DNA from: Neisseria macacae ATCC 33926
GTDB taxonomy: Bacteria > Pseudomonadota > Gammaproteobacteria > Burkholderiales > Neisseriaceae
Reading direction: 5' to 3'
Assembly (NCBI RefSeq): GCF_022749495.1
Contig: NZ_CP094241.1
Location: 1,178,001-1,242,000, forward strand
DNA: 64,000 nt
Shown here: in pieces, positions 60,199-64,000 of the stretch
Position numbering within the stretch: position 1 is the first letter of the stretch
How the letters are laid out: every line of letters begins with the position of its first letter
The notes under the pieces: generated by a model
The model's database searches: none
Told to the model about the DNA's origin: nothing
What the model saw: the letters and a program-made list of their open reading frames with translations, nothing else
Position numbers and translations under genes: made by a program

Positions 60199-61623
60199 TT
60201 ATTTATCCAAAAGGCTACCTGAAAAAGCCGCTTTTAAGACGACCTGTTTGAGCAGCTCGGCTTGTTTGAGTTGTTTGGCAAGTTCGGCGGCGAGTTGGTC
60301 GCAGGCGGTGAGTTTGCTTTCTAAAATGGCAACGATTTGGGTTTGTTCTGCTAGAGAGCAAACTGGAATCGGCAAATTTCTACAAATTTCCAAAGTTAAA
60401 TTATGTTGTCCAGCTGTTGTTTTAGCTTGAGATGACATGAGTTTTATAGTCTTTTCTGCTAATAAATAATTTGCCAAAAATTTAGAATGAACAAATATTG
60501 AACGATAAATAACTATTGCTTGGTTTATATTCCATTCAGGATAATCATCTGGAACTAAAGAAACCTTACCTAGCGGAGGACCAACAATGTTCATTAAGAT
60601 ATCATTTGGATAGACTTTTGAACGATTTAGGAAATTATTATGTGTTTCTTTTGAAACAAAAGTAGGTTCTATTGTGAAATCCAGCTTCCCATTTTTAGTT
60701 AAATTATAAACTTTTAAAAAAGGAACCTCGCCACTTTTCATAAATAGTTCATTCTTAGGAGGAGTTGTACCTTTGGTAATAAAATCACAAATAGATTCTG
60801 CTTCTGTTAATAGCCAATTTTCAGGCAATTCACTATCTTTAGAGAGTATATTTACACTCGATAATGAGCTAGGCTTACTCGGTTTTTTCCCTTCTTTTCC
60901 ATTCTGTTCCCATTGGCTGACGGCTGTTTGCCAGTCGGCAAGCTGTTGGGCGTGGTGTTGTTCGCGGGTCGTCTGAATTTGGGCGAGCAGTTCGTTTTCA
61001 GACGGCAAGGTATCTGCGTGCTTGCTGCGCCATTCTTTGGTGAGTTCGCCGTTAAAGGCGTTTTTGAGCAGGGATTGGCGGTATTGTTGGATTTGCTGCG
61101 CTGCGGTTTTCAGACGACCTATGCCTTCGTCGATTTCGGTAAACAGGCTTTCGATTTTATTGACGATGGCTTGTTGGGTTTCTAGATTCGGTGGAATGGG
61201 AAAAGCATAATTCCACAATAAATCGGGATCTACGTGTGGTGTACCAGAACCTTTAGCGCGAGTATTAATTTCTTTATATTTTGACAGTAAGAAATAATAA
61301 GCATAAAGATTGTTTATATCTGGCAATGAAATGCGAACAAGCGTACTACCTAATGCTCCTTTAATGCCTTTACCTACCAATCCAGAGCGTGAACCATCCC
61401 AGACCATTAAGAAGTCATCTTCATCACACAGAACACATTTCACTCCATCGGTATAACTTTTAATAACACCTTTTTCAAAAGCTTCAATATCCACATAGGG
61501 ATAGCAATGTGTATCTGTTTTTTCGCTAGATTGGCTTTTTGGTTTTTTACCCTTTTCAGTAATAGCAATATCACCCAATCGTTCTATTTTCCACCCTTTC
61601 GGCAATTGCTGTTCTGTGGTCAT
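60199..61623 (-). CDS. hsdS: type I restriction specificity subunit HsdS
   Basis: 474 residues from ATG 61623, just after the hsdR stop (an ATG at 61638 overlaps hsdR). Two target-recognition domains: TRD1 at about 5-150 (LPKGWKIERLGDIAITEKGK to PPNLETQQAIVNK) and TRD2 at about 270-430. The conserved helices after each (EIDEGIGRLKTAAQQIQQY; LAAELAKQLKQAELLKQV) form the coiled-coil spacers. The TRDs are AT-rich against GC-richer conserved regions, as expected for exchanged domains. It binds the bipartite target for HsdM and HsdR. Confidence 0.92.
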   Translation of the reverse strand: MTTEQQLPKGWKIERLGDIAITEKGKKPKSQSSEKTDTHCYPYVDIEAFEKGVIKSYTDGVKCVLCDEDDFLMVWDGSRSGLVGKGIKGALGSTLVRISLPDINNLYAYYFLLSKYKEINTRAKGSGTPHVDPDLLWNYAFPIPPNLETQQAIVNKIESLFTEIDEGIGRLKTAAQQIQQYRQSLLKNAFNGELTKEWRSKHADTLPSENELLAQIQTTREQHHAQQLADWQTAVSQWEQNGKEGKKPSKPSSLSSVNILSKDSELPENWLLTEAESICDFITKGTTPPKNELFMKSGEVPFLKVYNLTKNGKLDFTIEPTFVSKETHNNFLNRSKVYPNDILMNIVGPPLGKVSLVPDDYPEWNINQAIVIYRSIFVHSKFLANYLLAEKTIKLMSSQAKTTAGQHNLTLEICRNLPIPVCSLAEQTQIVAILESKLTACDQLAAELAKQLKQAELLKQVVLKAAFSGSLLDK

Positions 61624-61625
61624 TT

Positions 61626-64000
61626 TTATGCTGTCCATTGTCGGTTAATCTCGTTTAATAGGGTGTTAAAGTCTTGGTCGTTGGCGGCGACTTCGCTCAA
61701 TACGTCATAGGCTTGCCCTAAGCCGCCGTGTTGATTGAACGGGGTAAGTTCAAAGTCGTTCTCGTCGATGGCAAAGGAAGTGATGATGTGGTCACGAATC
61801 ATGGTCAGCCATTGCATTTGCTCTTCGGTCAGCGGTTTGTCGGCGCGGCGGTTGTGTTCAAACGCCCATGTTTGGAAGTTTTTACGCACGGTTTTGCTAA
61901 ATGGGGTGATTTTGCCATCAATGCCAATCACTCGGCGAATAAGGCTGACTAAGGCGGTGAGTTCGCTTTCTGCCTGTTCGCTGACGTTATCCAAACGCGC
62001 GTATGCCTGCCAGATATGGCTGAATGCCAATTTCGGTTTGGCTTTTTTGATGGCATCTGCCAGCTCTTTAATCATCGCAAGGCTTAAGGCTTGGCGTTGA
62101 TAAGGCTGATTATAGAAAATCTGCAAGGCGGTAATTTCGTCTTTGTTGCTGCGTATCCATTCGGCAAAATCTTGGGTCAGGGTTTCATCATTTTCTGCCC
62201 AGCCTGCGTGGATGACTTCATCAATCTGGGCGTCAATTTTCTGCTCGTTTTGTTTGCGGATGTCGTCCAATATGGTGAAGAGTTCCATGGAAAGCGGACG
62301 TGTGGCGGCTTTGACGCGCTGTTTTTGTATCTGTAAAACGGTTTTTTCAGACGGCGTCTCATCGATGGAAATGCCTTCTTGCTCGCAAGCTGCCCGATGG
62401 ATTTCATCGGCATTGATGGCGTGAAACAGGTCTTTGACCAATTGCGGTAATGGGACGCCGCCTGTGATGGCGGTGATTTGCTTCTGTTGTTCGTCATCAA
62501 GCTGTTTGTTTAAACGGGCAAGGCGTGCCGCCAGTGAGCTGATGCTGTCGCTATCAAATGCGCCGCCGAAGACGACGGCTTTTCCTAAATCGGAAAAGCT
62601 GACCGAACGCTTGGTGTCTAATTGTTGGCTTGCCGTTTTGAGCGATTTTGTAACACCGATGGCATCGACAATTACATAATGGGTTTTGGCTGATGATGCG
62701 GAAGGGCTGACTTTTTGCAGGCCTTCTTTATCAAGCGTGCGTGTGCCGCGCCCTTTCATTTGCTCGAAATAGTTACGGCTTTTGACATCGCGCATAAACA
62801 GTAGGCATTCAAGTGGGCGGACATCCGTTCCTGTGGCAATCATATCGACGGTAACGGCGATGCGCGGGTTGTAGCTGTTGCGGAAATTCGCTAAGACGGT
62901 TTTGGGTTCTTCGCCTTGTTCAATGATTTCGCCGTTTTCACCCACAATATCGTCTTTGGCTTTGTAAGTGATTTTTTTGCAAAATTCGTTGCCTTGCCCG
63001 AACTCTTCCCGCACCATTTTGATGATGTCGTCGGCGTGGCTGTCGTTTTTGGCAAAAATCAAGGTTTTGGGTACTTCTTGACGATTTGGGAACATTACGG
63101 GCAAATGGTCGCGGAACGTACGGATAATGGTGCGGATTTGGCTTGGATTGACAACATCCCTGTCGAGTTGCTTGGCGGTATAGGCCTCATCGCTATCTTG
63201 CTGCTGCCAGCGTTTGCGGCGTGTGGTGCGTTCGCGGTGTTCGACCAGTTCTTCGGCTTTGAATTTGCCGCCATCAAGGCTGATTTTGGTATTGATCAGA
63301 TAGACTTCATTGCCTACGTTTACGCCATCGGCAACGGCTTGCTCGTGGCTGTATTCGCTGACGACATTTTGATTGAAAAAGCCAAAAGTGCGGTTGTCCG
63401 GTGTGGCGGTTAAACCAATCAGATAGGCATCAAAATAATCCAACACTTGTCGCCAAAGGTTGTAAATGGAGCGATGGCATTCATCGATAAAGATAAAATC
63501 AAAAAATTCGGGTGGCAGATCCGGTTGATAGGCAACGGGCAATGGTTCTTTTAAGCGGTTTTCCCATTCTTCCAATTCCATGCTGTCATCCGGTATCGAC
63601 AGGTCTTCCCCTTTTAATAGGGAATACATGCGCTGAATGGTACAAATGCAGACTTCTACGCCGTTGGGAATGTGCGGCGATTTAATCACTTGAGCGTTGT
63701 AGAGTTCGGTAAATTTGCGGTTGTCGTCAGACGGGGTAAAAACCAACATTTCCTGCTCGGCCTGTTCGCCCAAATTGACGGTGTCGACTAAAAATAAAAT
63801 GCGGCGTTTGCCTGTGTATTTGAGCAAACGATACATAATGCTGATGGCGGTATAAGTTTTGCCTGCACCTGTGGCCATTTGAATCAAGGCGCGCGGCAAA
63901 TCTTTTGCCAAAGAATCTTGCATATTTTCAATGGCGGTTAATTGGCAATCGCGCAAGCCAAGTTCAGACGCAGATAGATGATTGGGATTAAGTAGCGGGA
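61626..64000 (-). CDS. hsdR: type I restriction endonuclease subunit HsdR (5' end beyond the window)
   Basis: At least 791 residues; the frame is open to 64000 so the N terminus is missing. DEAD-type helicase motifs: Walker A QMATGAGKTYTAIS, motif II FIDECHRSIYN, motif III GLTATPD and a later motif VI region (EQMKGRGTRTL). The C-terminal EcoEI-type domain follows (QWLTMIRDHIITSFAI region). HsdR hydrolyses ATP to translocate DNA and cuts unmodified DNA. The nuclease domain is probably in the missing N-terminal part. hsdS begins just downstream. Confidence 0.93.
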   Translation of the reverse strand, partial: PLLNPNHLSASELGLRDCQLTAIENMQDSLAKDLPRALIQMATGAGKTYTAISIMYRLLKYTGKRRILFLVDTVNLGEQAEQEMLVFTPSDDNRKFTELYNAQVIKSPHIPNGVEVCICTIQRMYSLLKGEDLSIPDDSMELEEWENRLKEPLPVAYQPDLPPEFFDFIFIDECHRSIYNLWRQVLDYFDAYLIGLTATPDNRTFGFFNQNVVSEYSHEQAVADGVNVGNEVYLINTKISLDGGKFKAEELVEHRERTTRRKRWQQQDSDEAYTAKQLDRDVVNPSQIRTIIRTFRDHLPVMFPNRQEVPKTLIFAKNDSHADDIIKMVREEFGQGNEFCKKITYKAKDDIVGENGEIIEQGEEPKTVLANFRNSYNPRIAVTVDMIATGTDVRPLECLLFMRDVKSRNYFEQMKGRGTRTLDKEGLQKVSPSASSAKTHYVIVDAIGVTKSLKTASQQLDTKRSVSFSDLGKAVVFGGAFDSDSISSLAARLARLNKQLDDEQQKQITAITGGVPLPQLVKDLFHAINADEIHRAACEQEGISIDETPSEKTVLQIQKQRVKAATRPLSMELFTILDDIRKQNEQKIDAQIDEVIHAGWAENDETLTQDFAEWIRSNKDEITALQIFYNQPYQRQALSLAMIKELADAIKKAKPKLAFSHIWQAYARLDNVSEQAESELTALVSLIRRVIGIDGKITPFSKTVRKNFQTWAFEHNRRADKPLTEEQMQWLTMIRDHIITSFAIDENDFELTPFNQHGGLGQAYDVLSEVAANDQDFNTLLNEINRQWTA

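Overview
The window looks like a chromosomal segment of a commensal Neisseria. The 12-mer AGGTCGTCTGAA and its complement occur dozens of times. This is the DNA uptake sequence (DUS) dialect described for the N. mucosa/sicca/subflava group rather than the meningococcal ATGCCGTCTGAA. Six Correia repeat enclosed elements (CREE), a neisserial glnD, lolB-ispE-prs-rplY block, narXL-type regulators with mobA, and a ligA-zipA-ampD-mltG region fit the same genus. Gene starts were chosen from ribosome binding sites and family lengths.

Layout. 1-5.4 kb: a broken lipoprotein gene, a complete IS3/IS150-type element, a DMP19-like DNA-mimic gene, glnD and an XRE regulator. 5.7-13.4 kb: tRNA-Pro, an SNF transporter, a TPR protein, lolB, ispE, three identical tRNA-Gln genes, prs and rplY. 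13.5-16.8 kb: CREE, a metal-type ABC ATPase with a 33-residue leader-like ORF, a phosphoesterase, an RpiB-family isomerase and a secreted protein. 16.9-25 kb: an RNA-repair island. 25-30 kb: a secreted protein and a four-gene KASIII/SDR/MBL/ANL cluster. 30-32.3 kb: lrgAB and a LysR regulator. 32.3-44 kb: thiC with a TPP riboswitch, an aminosugar oxidase-type gene, a nitroreductase, an MFS carrier, TrkH, DUF445, D-lactate dehydrogenase, DUF2628. 44-58.5 kb: tRNAs, ribA, a nitrate-type two-component pair, mobA, galU, ligA, zipA, ampD, mltG and lipoproteins. 58.7-64 kb: a type I restriction-modification locus running off the right end.

The most unusual part is the island at 16.9-25 kb. Reading leftward it holds nine tandem Y-RNA-like structured RNAs arranged as three A-B-C triads, then a Ro60/TROVE-vWA protein, then a kinase-RNA ligase fusion. 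Reading rightward from the same intergenic region are a Thg1-like 3'-5' nucleotidyltransferase and the sigma-54 activator RtcR. The RNAs share a closing stem, an AUGCC internal loop and an ACA at the start of the apical region. Five carry tRNA-like modules, and one (E4) is a near-perfect circularly permuted tRNA with acceptor stem, GCCA, D arm and T arm. A sigma-54 -24/-12 promoter places the predicted +1 exactly on the first paired base of the first RNA. No RtcB or RtcA is seen within the window. The likely reading is that RNA damage sensed by RtcR turns on a set of tRNA-mimicking Y RNAs, Ro60 and an RNA end-healing and sealing enzyme.
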